From an uncultured Psychroserpens sp. (GTDB lineage Bacteria > Bacteroidota > Bacteroidia > Flavobacteriales > Flavobacteriaceae), in assembly GCA_947488655.1 (NCBI GenBank), contig CANKZZ010000003.1, forward strand, positions 124,001 through 188,000: 64,000 bases of DNA. The letters are read 5' to 3'. A program made the translations under genes and the position numbers. Positions 36,954-46,305 of the stretch are shown one piece after another. Numbering within the stretch: the stretch's first letter is position 1; each line of letters begins with the position of its first letter. Under the pieces are notes generated by a model. It worked only from the letters and a program-made list of their open reading frames with translations. It searched no databases and was not told where the DNA came from.

Positions 36954-37730
36954 TTATTTTTTAGTATTCAACTCATTATTTATTAAATCTAATATTTCAT
37001 TTGTGTAAGTCAGCATCTTTTTCTGAAGGTCTAATCTATTATATTCGGTTCGTCCTCTCAATGAACTAAGGCTCATTATATTTTGACTTTCATACAATTT
37101 TAAAAGCGCATTATTTTGAGATTCTACATCCATATTTTGAGATTGCTTAAATCCTAATTCCTTTCTGATTTCTGTAGGTATCAATGGCTCAAGTATAGAA
37201 CTAAATTCAATATTTAGCAGATTCAATAGGTCCATAGAAGCTGTTTCATCTTCGAAACCTTGAGATATTTCAGATGAAAAAGCAGCTAACTTAGATTTTA
37301 ATGCTGAATTTTGAATAAGACTTATATTTCCACTCGCGTTAAAAGATTGATAGGCTCCTATAATTGGTTCAGCTCTAAAATAATTTAGTGTACCATAAAG
37401 AATAAAATTTGCTATAGAGTCTCTTTTATAATTTAAGTCTTTCTTCTCCAAGCATAGCAGAAATGATTGGTTAGAGTTGAGTGCAGATGTTTGTCGTTTT
37501 ATTGTCTCTTCATACCTAATTGAGTTCTCTTCAAATTCTTTTTTAAGTTCTTTTAATATGAAAACTTCTTTTTTGCGATCAGATTGGTTTTGATTCCAAT
37601 TATTAATCTGTAGCGCAATTAAAATCCCGATAACCACTAGAATTATTTCTCCAATAGCATAAAGAAAATACTTGCTAAACTTATTTTCAGTCAGCATTTT
37701 TTGTCTAATTTTTCTAAAAAATTTTATCAT
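36954..37730 (-). CDS. DUF6090 family membrane-anchored protein
   Basis: 258 residues. MIKFFRKIRQKMLTENKFSK then the single TM helix FLYAIGEIILVVIGILIALQ and INNWNQNQ are the DUF6090 hallmark; a long helical soluble domain follows. Function unknown. A second copy (39160) shares the N-terminus and the 5' flank but has a different soluble part. The sequence upstream of the start (gttagcggttacttataat) is conserved between them. Confidence 0.85.
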   Translation of the reverse strand: MIKFFRKIRQKMLTENKFSKYFLYAIGEIILVVIGILIALQINNWNQNQSDRKKEVFILKELKKEFEENSIRYEETIKRQTSALNSNQSFLLCLEKKDLNYKRDSIANFILYGTLNYFRAEPIIGAYQSFNASGNISLIQNSALKSKLAAFSSEISQGFEDETASMDLLNLLNIEFSSILEPLIPTEIRKELGFKQSQNMDVESQNNALLKLYESQNIMSLSSLRGRTEYNRLDLQKKMLTYTNEILDLINNELNTKK

Positions 37731-37751
37731 TTGTTAGCGGTTACTTATAAT

Positions 37752-37889
37752 GAAGCACAACATGTTTGTGTATGGTTAGTTGCGTGGTTAAGCAACTAAT
37801 TTAGCAAAAGAAAACCAACGAGAGGGAAATCTGTAAGATTTTACGAGTATATATAACCAATTAATTGGTTATATATGTTGTTGTACAAC
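37752..37889 (-). repeat. Cassette repeat, full length
   Basis: gcacaacatgtttgtgtatg, then gttgcgtggttaagcaacta, an internal hairpin aaatctgtaagattt, and the right end aattggttatatatgttgtt. Among the best-preserved copies. Confidence 0.8.
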
Positions 37890-37895
37890 ATTTTT

Positions 37896-38534
37896 TTATT
37901 TCACTATTTTTCTAATTAAATCACTTTCTATATTTTCAGTATTTAATTTTATATAATTAAACGATTTGACTCTTGAGTTTTTAAGTTCAATTATCAAAAC
38001 TTTATTTTTATGCGAATAAATTATTCGGTTTTCTAACGTTAGATAATCTGCTCCAAATTCCGATTCTAATTCCGTCTGTGAAAGTCCGACAAGATTTGCC
38101 TTCCCTAAATCAGAATCTTTATTGAAAATTGATAATTCAATCAGTATTTCGGTTTTATCATCATACGTATGTTTGTTTTTTCCGTATTTAAAAACGAGCA
38201 CTCGGTTAGTTTTTTTATAGTTCTTAAAATTTACGGTAGGATAGTTGTAATTATAGAAAATCGAATCTTTAAATTTTGGATTCAAGTGATATTCCATTCC
38301 ATTACTAACACCTGTTGTTGTATAATTTATATTTTTCAATGTCTTGAAACCTTGTAAGTCAATTGGATTTTCCAGAAAAGAATTTAATTTTATATTTTCA
38401 GTTTGCTTTTTGGATGTCTCAATTTTCAACTCAGTTGAATCAATTATAATTTCAACTTGTTCAGTTTCCTTTTTAGTCACATTTCTACAGCTTATCAAAA
38501 CTAAAATTAATATTGTTAAAACTTTGATTTTCAT
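37896..38534 (-). CDS. Hypothetical lipoprotein
   Basis: 212 residues. MKIKVLTILILVLISC is a lipoprotein signal. The mature part has alternating beta segments (NINYTTTGVSNGMEYHLNP, KVLIIELKNSRVKSFNYIKL). No family recognised. Its two flanks are mirror images: gttgtacaacatt after the gene and aatgtagtacagc before it. Confidence 0.55.
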   Translation of the reverse strand: MKIKVLTILILVLISCRNVTKKETEQVEIIIDSTELKIETSKKQTENIKLNSFLENPIDLQGFKTLKNINYTTTGVSNGMEYHLNPKFKDSIFYNYNYPTVNFKNYKKTNRVLVFKYGKNKHTYDDKTEILIELSIFNKDSDLGKANLVGLSQTELESEFGADYLTLENRIIYSHKNKVLIIELKNSRVKSFNYIKLNTENIESDLIRKIVK

Positions 38535-38547
38535 TGGTCTGTTAAAT

Positions 38548-38615
38548 GTAGTACAGCGTGTTCATGTATGGTTAGTTGCGAGTAATAGCAATGAATTATA
38601 TATTCTGTTCTACGC
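38548..38615 (-). repeat. Cassette repeat, 68-bp deletion form
   Basis: Contains only the two arms: gtgttcatgtatggttagtt joined nearly directly to agcaatgaattatatattct. The whole middle is gone, yet the outer arms (gtagtacag / ctgttctac) still pair. Confidence 0.7.
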
Positions 38616-38763
38616 AGTATTTTAATTCCGCTTAGTTATTTGTTTAAATTTTCAATTCCGAAAGCATGCTAAATTCCGCAAGAGGTAATTTATCGTTTTA
38701 TTCCGATTTATAGTATTAAACTCAGTAGTTTCTAATTCCATTTTTTCATAATCAAATTAAACT

Positions 38764-38949
38764 TTATTCTTTCATTTTCTTTTGACTTTTCTTCCATTTA
38801 TCTGTTACAAAAACACTATAAATCATAATTAATAATCCAAGAATCATTGTAGTATACTGTATGATTTTATAATTAGATAAAATTGTCATCCCAATTGTTG
38901 AAAGTGCCATTCCAATCACAAATAAAGTTGTTCCTTTATTCTTTTTCAT
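38764..38949 (-). CDS. Small membrane protein
   Basis: 61 residues, two predicted TM helices (TTLFVIGMALSTIGMTILS and TTMILGLLIMIYSVFV) ending in a Lys-rich tail. It lies between two cassette repeats, so it forms its own unit. No family recognised. Confidence 0.5.
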   Translation of the reverse strand: MKKNKGTTLFVIGMALSTIGMTILSNYKIIQYTTMILGLLIMIYSVFVTDKWKKSQKKMKE

Positions 38950-39020
38950 TTACGTTAAGTTTATGTTCAATTGATTAGTAGCATATTAAATTTGTTACAG
39001 TTTCTCTCGGTTTTAAGTTG

Positions 39021-39155
39021 CGTAGAGCGTGTTTGTGTATGATTTCGTTACATGGTTTAAGCACCTAATTTAGCAAATAAATCATAGATTGAAAGTCCTA
39101 GAGGACTTTTGGAAGTAGGCTAGAACTAGCAATTACTTATAGCCATTGCTGTGCT
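39021..39155 (-). repeat. Cassette repeat, full length
   Basis: gcgtgtttgtgtatgatttc, the middle cacctaatttagcaaataaa, an internal hairpin aaagtcctagaggactttt, and the right end agcaattacttatagccatt. Confidence 0.8.
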
Positions 39156-39159
39156 TTCG

Positions 39160-39891
39160 TTATTTGTTTAACTCTTTGTTGATTAATACAGATATTTCTT
39201 TTGTGGATTCTAATAAATTTTGCATATCCTTTAATAAGTTATTTTCTGTAAAATCTTTTAATTGAAAAGTTCCATTTGTAATATTAATAACTGAAATTAA
39301 ATCTTGCTCTCTAATTAATTGATTTAGTAACTTGGGATTTATATTCAAAACAAAATTCACGCCTCCAAGACCAACCGCTTTTTGGCTATCCCTTAACCAA
39401 ACGTCATTATTCCCAGATGTAGTTTTAATAATTACGTTTTGAGTAGTTCTCAAATCTAGAAGAGCATTCCTGATTTCATCTGGCATTAACTTAATGTCTC
39501 CCGTCGAAATTAAAGATTCTATGGTGTTAGTATTAAAATTAATATAATCAAATTCCCAATTAAGTGTACTAAGAAGGGATATGACATCATTAGTACTTTC
39601 TGCTTTAGGTAACTTTTTTAAATAATTCTGATATTTTGAAAGATTCGAGTCGAGATATTTAATGTTTCTGTTAATATAAATAGTGTCCTTTGCTAAATCT
39701 TGTAACACCTGTTTATAGTAATTATTGCGAATTTTTGAGCTTTTTCTATTTTCATTCCAATTATTAATCTGTAACGCAATTAAAATTCCAATGACTACAA
39801 GGATAATTTCTCCAAATGCATATTTAAAATACTTTCCAGTTTTGTTTTTCACAAGTAAGTTTTGGCGAATTTTTCTAAAGAATTTTATCAT
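39160..39891 (-). CDS. DUF6090 family membrane-anchored protein (second copy)
   Basis: 243 residues with the same start (MIKFFRKIRQNLL), TM helix (AFGEIILVVIGILIALQINN) and NWNEN motif as the 36954 gene. The soluble helical part is different. Five kilobases from its paralogue, each bounded by cassette repeats, so duplication via the cassette route is plausible. Function unknown. Confidence 0.85.
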   Translation of the reverse strand: MIKFFRKIRQNLLVKNKTGKYFKYAFGEIILVVIGILIALQINNWNENRKSSKIRNNYYKQVLQDLAKDTIYINRNIKYLDSNLSKYQNYLKKLPKAESTNDVISLLSTLNWEFDYINFNTNTIESLISTGDIKLMPDEIRNALLDLRTTQNVIIKTTSGNNDVWLRDSQKAVGLGGVNFVLNINPKLLNQLIREQDLISVINITNGTFQLKDFTENNLLKDMQNLLESTKEISVLINKELNK

Positions 39892-39912
39892 TGGTTAGCG
39901 GTTTGTCATAAT

Positions 39913-40053
39913 GAAGCACAACGGTCTTGTGTATGGTTAGTTGCGTGGTTAAGTAACTAATTTAGTAAACAAAAACTTGCCAGAGAAAATTCCGAAGGAA
40001 TTTTCCAAATAAGCACTTGCCAAAGCAATTAATTATACACGTTGTTGTGCTTA
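39913..40053 (-). repeat. Cassette repeat, full length
   Basis: gcacaacggtcttgtgtatg, gttgcgtggttaagtaacta, a strong internal hairpin gaaaattcc-gaa-ggaattttc, and the right end aattaattatacacgttgtt. Close to the inferred consensus. Confidence 0.85.
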
Positions 40054-40061
40054 GTTGTTAT

Positions 40062-40670
40062 TCATTTCCAAAATTGTTTTATTTTATTCCAAATAGTATC
40101 TTTTTCTGTTTCGGTATTCATTACCTGTTCATTTATTGAATTTGGATTTGGTGATTCTTTAAAATATTGAATTCCGATAATTGGAAACGACACTTTTTTT
40201 ATATAATCCATTATCCAATTTTGAGCAGAGATAACTTGATTCTCTCTTTTCTTTAACTCAGATGATATTTTATTCACAATTTTTTTGTCTTCATCAGAGT
40301 TTGTTTTTTTAGACCTATCATAAATCATTACACACAAAGCTTCTATCAATACTTTTTTCTTTTCTAACGGGACAGAATCATCATCTATGAATTCAATATA
40401 TAAGTCAATATTATCTGAATATTGGGCGAGTGATAACTCCTCATCTTGTTGACAAAAAAGATATTCAAGATTATCAGTCCATATTTGTAGTAATTCTTTA
40501 TCGATTTCAGGTGAATTACTTATAACTGAAGTTGCATTTTTTCCACCACATTTAGAACATTTGAGATTCCAAATTTCCTTTTCTCTTAAATTAAATGCAG
40601 CCTCAATCTTTGTGACTTCTATAAAATCAACATTTCCACATTTGCAGGCTCTTCTTTGCTCGTTTTTCAT
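40062..40670 (-). CDS. Hypothetical protein with N-terminal zinc ribbon
   Basis: 202 residues from ATG 40670; the upstream extension to 40712 would be translated repeat sequence. CKCGNVDF and LKCSKCGG form a C-x-C / C-x2-C zinc ribbon in the first 45 residues, followed by an acidic helical region and a short C-terminal part. No family recognised. Flanks are exact mirror images over 10 bases (gttgtgctta after, taagcacaac before). Confidence 0.6.
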   Translation of the reverse strand: MKNEQRRACKCGNVDFIEVTKIEAAFNLREKEIWNLKCSKCGGKNATSVISNSPEIDKELLQIWTDNLEYLFCQQDEELSLAQYSDNIDLYIEFIDDDSVPLEKKKVLIEALCVMIYDRSKKTNSDEDKKIVNKISSELKKRENQVISAQNWIMDYIKKVSFPIIGIQYFKESPNPNSINEQVMNTETEKDTIWNKIKQFWK

Positions 40671-40676
40671 TTTTTT

Positions 40677-40742
40677 AATTAAGCACAACACAAATATATA
40701 CGCACATATCATAATTTCAATACTATGCTTCGTTGTGTTAAA
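40677..40742 (-). repeat. Short second-type element upstream of a cassette run
   Basis: acaacacaaatatatacgca + cat, then after a variable middle tactatgcttcgttgtgtta. It closely matches 59366-59431 but lacks the middle of the common repeat. A weak remnant of the usual middle (aagttagtaaaagaaag) follows at about 40757. Confidence 0.6.
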
Positions 40743-40892
40743 TGTTTTATTGTTTCAAGTTAGTAAAAGAAAGCATATGCAATACGTTTTATAGTGGTTT
40801 TTTAGATTTTTAAATACTATAAGTCTTTAGAGAATAGGTAACGATTACTATTTATAAACGTATTATAGCAAATCCCATAAAGACTAATTATT

Positions 40893-41450
40893 TTAATAAT
40901 CTTTATTTAAATCGTCAAATTCATCTCTAATTATTTGATTTTTGTTTTTTCGTTGTTTTTTATGACGCTTAGATTTTAATTTAGCTTCATTTCGATTTTT
41001 ATCAGATTTAAAATGAATGTTGCCTTCAGCAAATTGAGAGCCTTGTTTAATCATTAATCCATTATATGGGCAATCATTATAACCGCAATTATGCTTTGAG
41101 TAGTCTCCAAAATTTCTATGCTTTATTTTTTTTTGACTTAATATTTTTTCTTGATTAGTTTTAATATCATCCCAAATTTGTCTTTCGTCTGCAACGGTTA
41201 ACTCTAAACCCAAAGTGGTGAGATTAAAATAGGTTTGCGGATCTTTTAATTGATAAAAATTAAAGGTTTTACTAAAAATAGTATTTGCATAATCTCTTAT
41301 TTCTATTTGGTCACTTAATTTTAAGTTATTGTTTTCACTTATCGAGCGATATAACCCCAAAGTGTTAAAATCTGTATATTTTTTATAATTATCTATAATG
41401 TGAAAATAGTCGCTTTTATTAAGTTGGTTAAATTTTTTTCCAATTTTCAT
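40893..41450 (-). CDS. Hypothetical Lys-rich protein with a Cys cluster
   Basis: 185 residues, mostly helical. The C-terminal third has KHNCGYNDCPYNGLMIKQGS, a compact His/Cys cluster that could bind metal, followed by a very basic tail (KLKSKRHKKQRKNKNQ). No family recognised. Its context between degenerate repeats suggests an old cassette. Confidence 0.55.
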   Translation of the reverse strand: MKIGKKFNQLNKSDYFHIIDNYKKYTDFNTLGLYRSISENNNLKLSDQIEIRDYANTIFSKTFNFYQLKDPQTYFNLTTLGLELTVADERQIWDDIKTNQEKILSQKKIKHRNFGDYSKHNCGYNDCPYNGLMIKQGSQFAEGNIHFKSDKNRNEAKLKSKRHKKQRKNKNQIIRDEFDDLNKDY

Positions 41451-41482
41451 AGTTGTAATTTATATAAAATAGTATATCAGTT

Positions 41483-41520
41483 TTTGTGTATTTACGCTAG
41501 AGAACTAAGTTAAAAAAAGT
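41483..41520 (-). repeat. Degenerate cassette-repeat remnant
   Basis: gtgtatttacgctagagaac + taagttaaaaaaag aligns with the left and middle part of the consensus; the right end is not recognisable. Confidence 0.4.
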
Positions 41521-41600
41521 TGATAAGTTAGAGCTGTGTTTTGAGAAGTTGTTAGATAGGTGAGTGCCTATGTGGTTTATTGGTAGTTATTTAGGTTTGT

Positions 41601-42365
41601 TTAAAAGACAAGGTTTTCATAAATAATTTCTTCTGAAATTTCTTCTACATTGCCTAAATAGTCTTTTCCTCTCAACTTATTTACAGTGTGAGCTTTCAAT
41701 CTAGTAGCAGGATAATTTTGTATTAATGACTTAATATGTTGTTTATCGCTATCATTTTTAATTGGGTTAAGCCACTCATCTTCGCGCTCATCTGATAATA
41801 TTAAAGGCATTCTAGGTTCGTTTATTTTTGGGTTATTATGAATTTTAGCCATCATAGCGTTACCTTTTGTTGTTACGATTGAAAAGGTGATCATTTTCCC
41901 ATTGGTTTCCATATTAACCCACTCTGTCCATAAACCAGCTAATGCTATAGGTTTTGTGTCTTGACGTTGTATAAAAAAAGGATATGTTTTTTTATTGAAA
42001 TGGTGATGCTCATAAAACCCATCAATGTAAATAATACATCTATTATTTATAGCAGACTCTTTAAAAGAAGGTTTTTTAAATATGGTTTCTGCACGAGCAT
42101 TAAGCGTATTGTTCCAAATTTTTTTAAGTTGGTCATCGTCTTTTACCCAGTTAGGTACAAGTCCCCAAGTTGCTACAGTAGGAAATTCTGGAGAGTGATT
42201 TGTATAAATTAATAATTCGGGATGCGTAAATCCTGAAGCGTGATGTAGCGGTAAATCTGTAAACGGAATTAATTTTTCTATAATTTCCTCAACAGCTGCT
42301 AAATCTCCTCTTCGTTTTGCTCTACTCAACTGAGCTTCATAACTTGCTTTAATATCGTAGCACAT
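41601..42365 (-). CDS. SOS response-associated peptidase (SRAP/HMCES family)
   Basis: 254 residues. The mature N-terminal Cys (MCYDIKASY), NARAETIFKKPSFKESA, RCIIYIDGFYEHH (catalytic Glu) and the late His in KAHTVNKL are the SRAP signature. The family forms a thiazolidine crosslink with abasic sites in single-stranded DNA to protect replication. All key residues are present. A core-type gene that lies inside the array region. Confidence 0.95.
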   Translation of the reverse strand: MCYDIKASYEAQLSRAKRRGDLAAVEEIIEKLIPFTDLPLHHASGFTHPELLIYTNHSPEFPTVATWGLVPNWVKDDDQLKKIWNNTLNARAETIFKKPSFKESAINNRCIIYIDGFYEHHHFNKKTYPFFIQRQDTKPIALAGLWTEWVNMETNGKMITFSIVTTKGNAMMAKIHNNPKINEPRMPLILSDEREDEWLNPIKNDSDKQHIKSLIQNYPATRLKAHTVNKLRGKDYLGNVEEISEEIIYENLVF

Positions 42366-42649
42366 GTGTTTTTCTTATTAATGACCTTAAATGTCTAGTC
42401 TATACTTTTTAAAAAGTTGAGCTCTAAGTTAATGAAAGTAAATAAGCCTTTTTTAAAATCTATTAAAATTTATAAATATTATGAGAGGCATTAGATAAGC
42501 ACAAATATTAGGTATTTAATTACTTTGTATCAAATGTAGGTTGTTGAGGCCTATTTCAGAATAAAAAAAACATTACAAATAACTTTTTTATAATACAATT
42601 GAAGTTGTGCTTATTAAAGTCAATTAAGTTGCATTTAACAGTTGTATTT

Positions 42650-44116
42650 TTAGTTACTGTAATCGAGTTTTAATATTTTATTTTCTTTTTTGCGACTTCC
42701 AAATAAAATTATAGAATTAGCATCTATTTGTTTAGATTCTCTAACAAAATAATTAACATTAGTTGCTTTATCTGTAAGCTGTTTATATTTAAACGCTCCT
42801 TCATTATCAAAGTTTACAGAAAATAAGTTTAGCTTCTCTAATGCATAAGGTCTTGATGATTTTTTATCCAGATTTAATTCATCAAAATCTAAGGTGCTAT
42901 TAAAAAGTATCACTAAATTATTATCTATAAATAGCGGTTTAAATGAAGACTGAGATTCTCGTGCTAAATGTTGACTCTTATCAACTAAACGACTCCATTT
43001 TAAATCTCCATTGCTTGTTAATTTTACTACTGCAATATCATCATAAGCAGAGCTATTACTAAGATTAATTTGTATTTCTCCCAGTAAGTAAATCTCTAAA
43101 TCGTCATTTAAAAATACATTAGAAACTCCAAATGAACCGCCAACCTTAGATGCAATAGCGCTAAAACCTTTCTTTTTTTGTTTCTTACTTTGATCTTGCT
43201 CTAATAATTGTTTAGAATATAGAATTGTTTTTTCTTCTAACAACTCTAAATTATTTGAAAATTTTGAATAAAATATCCCGTCTTGTTCTTTTTTGCTTTC
43301 ATTAAAATAAAACCCTACACAGTAAAAATTATCATCTTTGCCAATTATGGTAATCGATTTTGGTAGTGTGTTATCAAAATTAAAATCTTTAATATCATAA
43401 CCATCTTCTCCAATAGATTCTAATTTATAACCATCTCCAAAACTATAATTTAACACAAACAATTTTTTATTTTCACTGTTAATAAAGCTGCTTGAATACT
43501 TAAATCTCTCTTTGTTTTTATTCCAGGTATGAACATATTTTTTTTCAAAAAGAAGTTCATAATCTGAATTAAAAAATAATACAGTAATTGATTTAGTTTT
43601 TAAACTATTAATACGAGATTCAATAGATAAGGATATATATTTTTTATCTGCTGAAACATCAATTCTACCAAGTTTAGCCAAAGACGAATTTTGACCAAAA
43701 AACCTATCTATTGTATTATGGTTTGATTGATTTAGGGTGTGTAATAATTTGCTGGTTTGGCTAAGATTACCTGTATCTATAGTTATTAGCTTGTAATCAA
43801 TTCTGCCTAGATTTTGTATATTTTCTTGAACAAGTAAATGTAATTGATCATCAACTAAAGATACGTGGTGTAAGGCACTGTTAGGTGCCTCAATTACTAA
43901 ATCGTTCACCAAATTTAACTCGTCATCTAAAATAGAAATAAGAAAACCATAACTTTTTTTAGATTCGAAATCTTGTACATTGACAATACCATTTGAAAGG
44001 GCAAAAGAGTATTGATCATCATAAACTGGTATCTTAGTATCATTTATTGTGGTTTTTTGAGCGTTTAGCCCAAGTGCAAAAAGAATGAAGATTGAAAGAC
44101 ATATTATTTTTTTCAT
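42650..44116 (-). CDS. Hypothetical secreted protein
   Basis: 488 residues. MKKIICLSIFILFALGLNAQ is a clear signal peptide with the Flavobacterial A-Q cleavage pattern. The mature part has repeated beta strands (LHHVSLVDDQLHLLVQENI, DDNFYCVGFYFNESKKEQDG) like a propeller. No catalytic motif or family recognised. Confidence 0.6.
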   Translation of the reverse strand: MKKIICLSIFILFALGLNAQKTTINDTKIPVYDDQYSFALSNGIVNVQDFESKKSYGFLISILDDELNLVNDLVIEAPNSALHHVSLVDDQLHLLVQENIQNLGRIDYKLITIDTGNLSQTSKLLHTLNQSNHNTIDRFFGQNSSLAKLGRIDVSADKKYISLSIESRINSLKTKSITVLFFNSDYELLFEKKYVHTWNKNKERFKYSSSFINSENKKLFVLNYSFGDGYKLESIGEDGYDIKDFNFDNTLPKSITIIGKDDNFYCVGFYFNESKKEQDGIFYSKFSNNLELLEEKTILYSKQLLEQDQSKKQKKKGFSAIASKVGGSFGVSNVFLNDDLEIYLLGEIQINLSNSSAYDDIAVVKLTSNGDLKWSRLVDKSQHLARESQSSFKPLFIDNNLVILFNSTLDFDELNLDKKSSRPYALEKLNLFSVNFDNEGAFKYKQLTDKATNVNYFVRESKQIDANSIILFGSRKKENKILKLDYSN

Positions 44117-44241
44117 AAATAGGGATTGTTTGTTTTTTTAAATTGAAGGGTTATGTTTTTTCATCACCTAATCTTTTGATATCAATGCATCGGTGAAGAG
44201 TTATTGATGTTTAAAAGATAATGATTTTTATTAATTTTATA

Positions 44242-44345
44242 TGTGATTTCTTGTGTTAGTGCAAACTAATTTAGTGAAAGCAACGCAACCATTGCAAAAT
44301 AAGTAAGGTTTAAAATATTTACATAGACTTAGCCAATAATACTTT
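44242..44345 (-). repeat. Degenerate cassette repeat
   Basis: gtgttagtgcaaactaattt + agtgaaagcaacgcaacc matches the centre of the consensus; the ends have drifted. Confidence 0.45.
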
Positions 44346-44358
44346 TTACTCAGTAATA

Positions 44359-45213
44359 TTATTTAGGTTGGTTTTTAAAGTCTTGTATTAAAGTTAAAGG
44401 TGTTTTATGTGTGCGTCCTGTCGCTTTTTCAAAGTCAGATTCAATATTATATACACCATTTCTAATTCCCTCGTAAATACCAGCAATAACACCTCCAATA
44501 AACTCGCCTAACTCTTGCTTTCTTTCCTTTTCATAGTTTGCTACTGAAATTGGATTAAACACCAAATTTGTGCTATAAACTTCATTAATAAGTTGGGCTA
44601 ATTTGTTTTGAGTAATTGGTTCTCCAACTAGGTTATAAATGCTACTATTATGAGAATTTTCTATTAGCATTTTTGTGTATGCAAAACCCAATTCAGTTCT
44701 ACTGGTATATGCACATTTACCCTTTGCTGCACAATTTCTTATCTCGCTATCTTTTTTGTAATTATCAATGTAATCAAGGTCTGGCTCAATATAAATTCCA
44801 TTTCTGCCAATGCACCAATTAAGACCAGAATTTTGAATGTCTTTTTCGGTTTGACGATTACTTTTTACGACTGGACTAAAAGCCGAATTATGTTCGTCTC
44901 CAACAATACTTGTGTACACTATCTTGGACACGCCATTTTGTTTGGCAGCATTAATGACATTTCTATGTTGCTGGATTCTCTTTTGAGGTTCATCCATACC
45001 TGAAATTAAAAGTACTGTATGTATTCCCTTTAATGAGGTGTCAAACTCTTCTCGATTGTTATAATCTCCTTTTCTAACTTCGACTCCAAGATGTGCTGCT
45101 TTTTCGGGTGTGCGTGCAATTGCAATGACATTATCAATTCCAATTTCTTTTTTTAACTCGTCAACAATTGCTGAGCCTAATTGTCCGTTAGCTGATGTTA
45201 CTGCAATTTTCAT
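44359..45213 (-). CDS. NmrA-like NAD(P)-binding oxidoreductase
   Basis: 284 residues. MKIAVTSANGQLGSAIVDEL is the Rossmann start (variant G-x-x-G-x-x-x), followed by VIAIARTPEKAAHLGVEVRK and VLLISGMDEPQKRIQQH. It belongs to the NmrA/QorB-like atypical SDR group, which reduces quinones or acts as a redox sensor. No catalytic Tyr-Lys pair is expected in this group. 24 bases downstream of the alpha/beta hydrolase gene, so possibly co-transcribed. Confidence 0.85.
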   Translation of the reverse strand: MKIAVTSANGQLGSAIVDELKKEIGIDNVIAIARTPEKAAHLGVEVRKGDYNNREEFDTSLKGIHTVLLISGMDEPQKRIQQHRNVINAAKQNGVSKIVYTSIVGDEHNSAFSPVVKSNRQTEKDIQNSGLNWCIGRNGIYIEPDLDYIDNYKKDSEIRNCAAKGKCAYTSRTELGFAYTKMLIENSHNSSIYNLVGEPITQNKLAQLINEVYSTNLVFNPISVANYEKERKQELGEFIGGVIAGIYEGIRNGVYNIESDFEKATGRTHKTPLTLIQDFKNQPK

Positions 45214-45237
45214 ATGTATAGTCTTTTAGTCTTTTTT

Positions 45238-46098
45238 TTAATCTTTTACCTTAATGTCACTTATGAGCTCAATTATATATGGCATGATAAGATCTACATT
45301 TTTATACGATATTTCGTGTCCTTTACCTGGAATTGAAATGACTTTTATATTCTGAAAATTCTTTTTGCTGAAATGTACATTTTCATAGGGTACGATATTA
45401 TCATTTTCTCCATGAATGTGTATAATAGGTATATTAAGCTTTGTCCAATCATTCTCAATTAATGAAAGTTCATTTGCGTGAATGTTCTTTTCGTCTCCTG
45501 CAACTCTATACGCTGTTGGCACTAGCCATCGCGTTAATTTCCATTGCGTGAACCGCGAAGCCCAAATATCTTTTTCGATAGTTGGGTTTATTGCTGGAGA
45601 AATCATAATTACAGCTTTAATATTAGGATTTAAAAAAGCAACTCTCGTAGCAATAGGACCTCCATATGAAGAACCAATTGCTATGATATTATCTAATTTT
45701 TTCACATCCAGTATGGCACTAAATAGTCTCGCTTGTGCATCAATAGAAGCCATTTCTTTTCCAAAACTGGTATAACCATATCCAGGTCTGTCTATTGCGT
45801 GCATATTAGCAGTTGCAATAAGTGTGGTGTCTGTGAGGTATTCTTCCCAAGTAGATAGAGAACTTGGAGCTCCATGAAAAAACACTAAATTAATAGTGTT
45901 GTCTTTAGTTGTTATGTCTTGAATGCGAACATTTAAATCTAAGCTATCAACTTTAAAGTAGGTAATTTTGGTGTCTATATCTAAACCTTTAAATTTATTT
46001 AGAATTTCGTCGTCCGTTTTTCTCCATTGTAATACAGTGCAAGATGCACTTGAAACCAATATGTATAGAAGACATAAAATAAAACCGATGTTTTTCAT
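45238..46098 (-). CDS. Alpha/beta hydrolase lipoprotein
   Basis: 286 residues. The signal ILCLLYILVSSASC ends in a lipobox. LVFFHGAPSSLSTW is the oxyanion loop, AIGSSYGGPIATR the nucleophile elbow, HIHGENDNIVPYE the acid and PGKGHEISYKN the His. All members of the triad are visible. Membrane-anchored outside the cytoplasm; substrate unknown. Confidence 0.85.
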   Translation of the reverse strand: MKNIGFILCLLYILVSSASCTVLQWRKTDDEILNKFKGLDIDTKITYFKVDSLDLNVRIQDITTKDNTINLVFFHGAPSSLSTWEEYLTDTTLIATANMHAIDRPGYGYTSFGKEMASIDAQARLFSAILDVKKLDNIIAIGSSYGGPIATRVAFLNPNIKAVIMISPAINPTIEKDIWASRFTQWKLTRWLVPTAYRVAGDEKNIHANELSLIENDWTKLNIPIIHIHGENDNIVPYENVHFSKKNFQNIKVISIPGKGHEISYKNVDLIMPYIIELISDIKVKD

Positions 46099-46170
46099 AC
46101 TGCTACCTAACCATTTGGTCTATAATAAATATAATTATTAAAAGTGATTATTTTTACAAAAGTACCACTA

Positions 46171-46293
46171 CGGGATTTTTGTGTAAGTGGTTGAGCATCT
46201 AATTTAATATATAGAAAACGAACCAGAGAAAATTATTTACAAAATTTTGAGTAGGCGAGAGGAGCTATCAATTTTATGAGGTTTTGTGTTGTA
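46171..46293 (-). repeat. Cassette repeat, moderately diverged
   Basis: gtgtaagtggttgagcatct, gaaaacgaaccagagaaaat, the hairpin region and tgagtaggcgagag are well kept; the right end is diverged (tcaattttatgaggttttgtgttg). Confidence 0.6.
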
Positions 46294-46305
46294 TTTTACC
46301 AGAAT

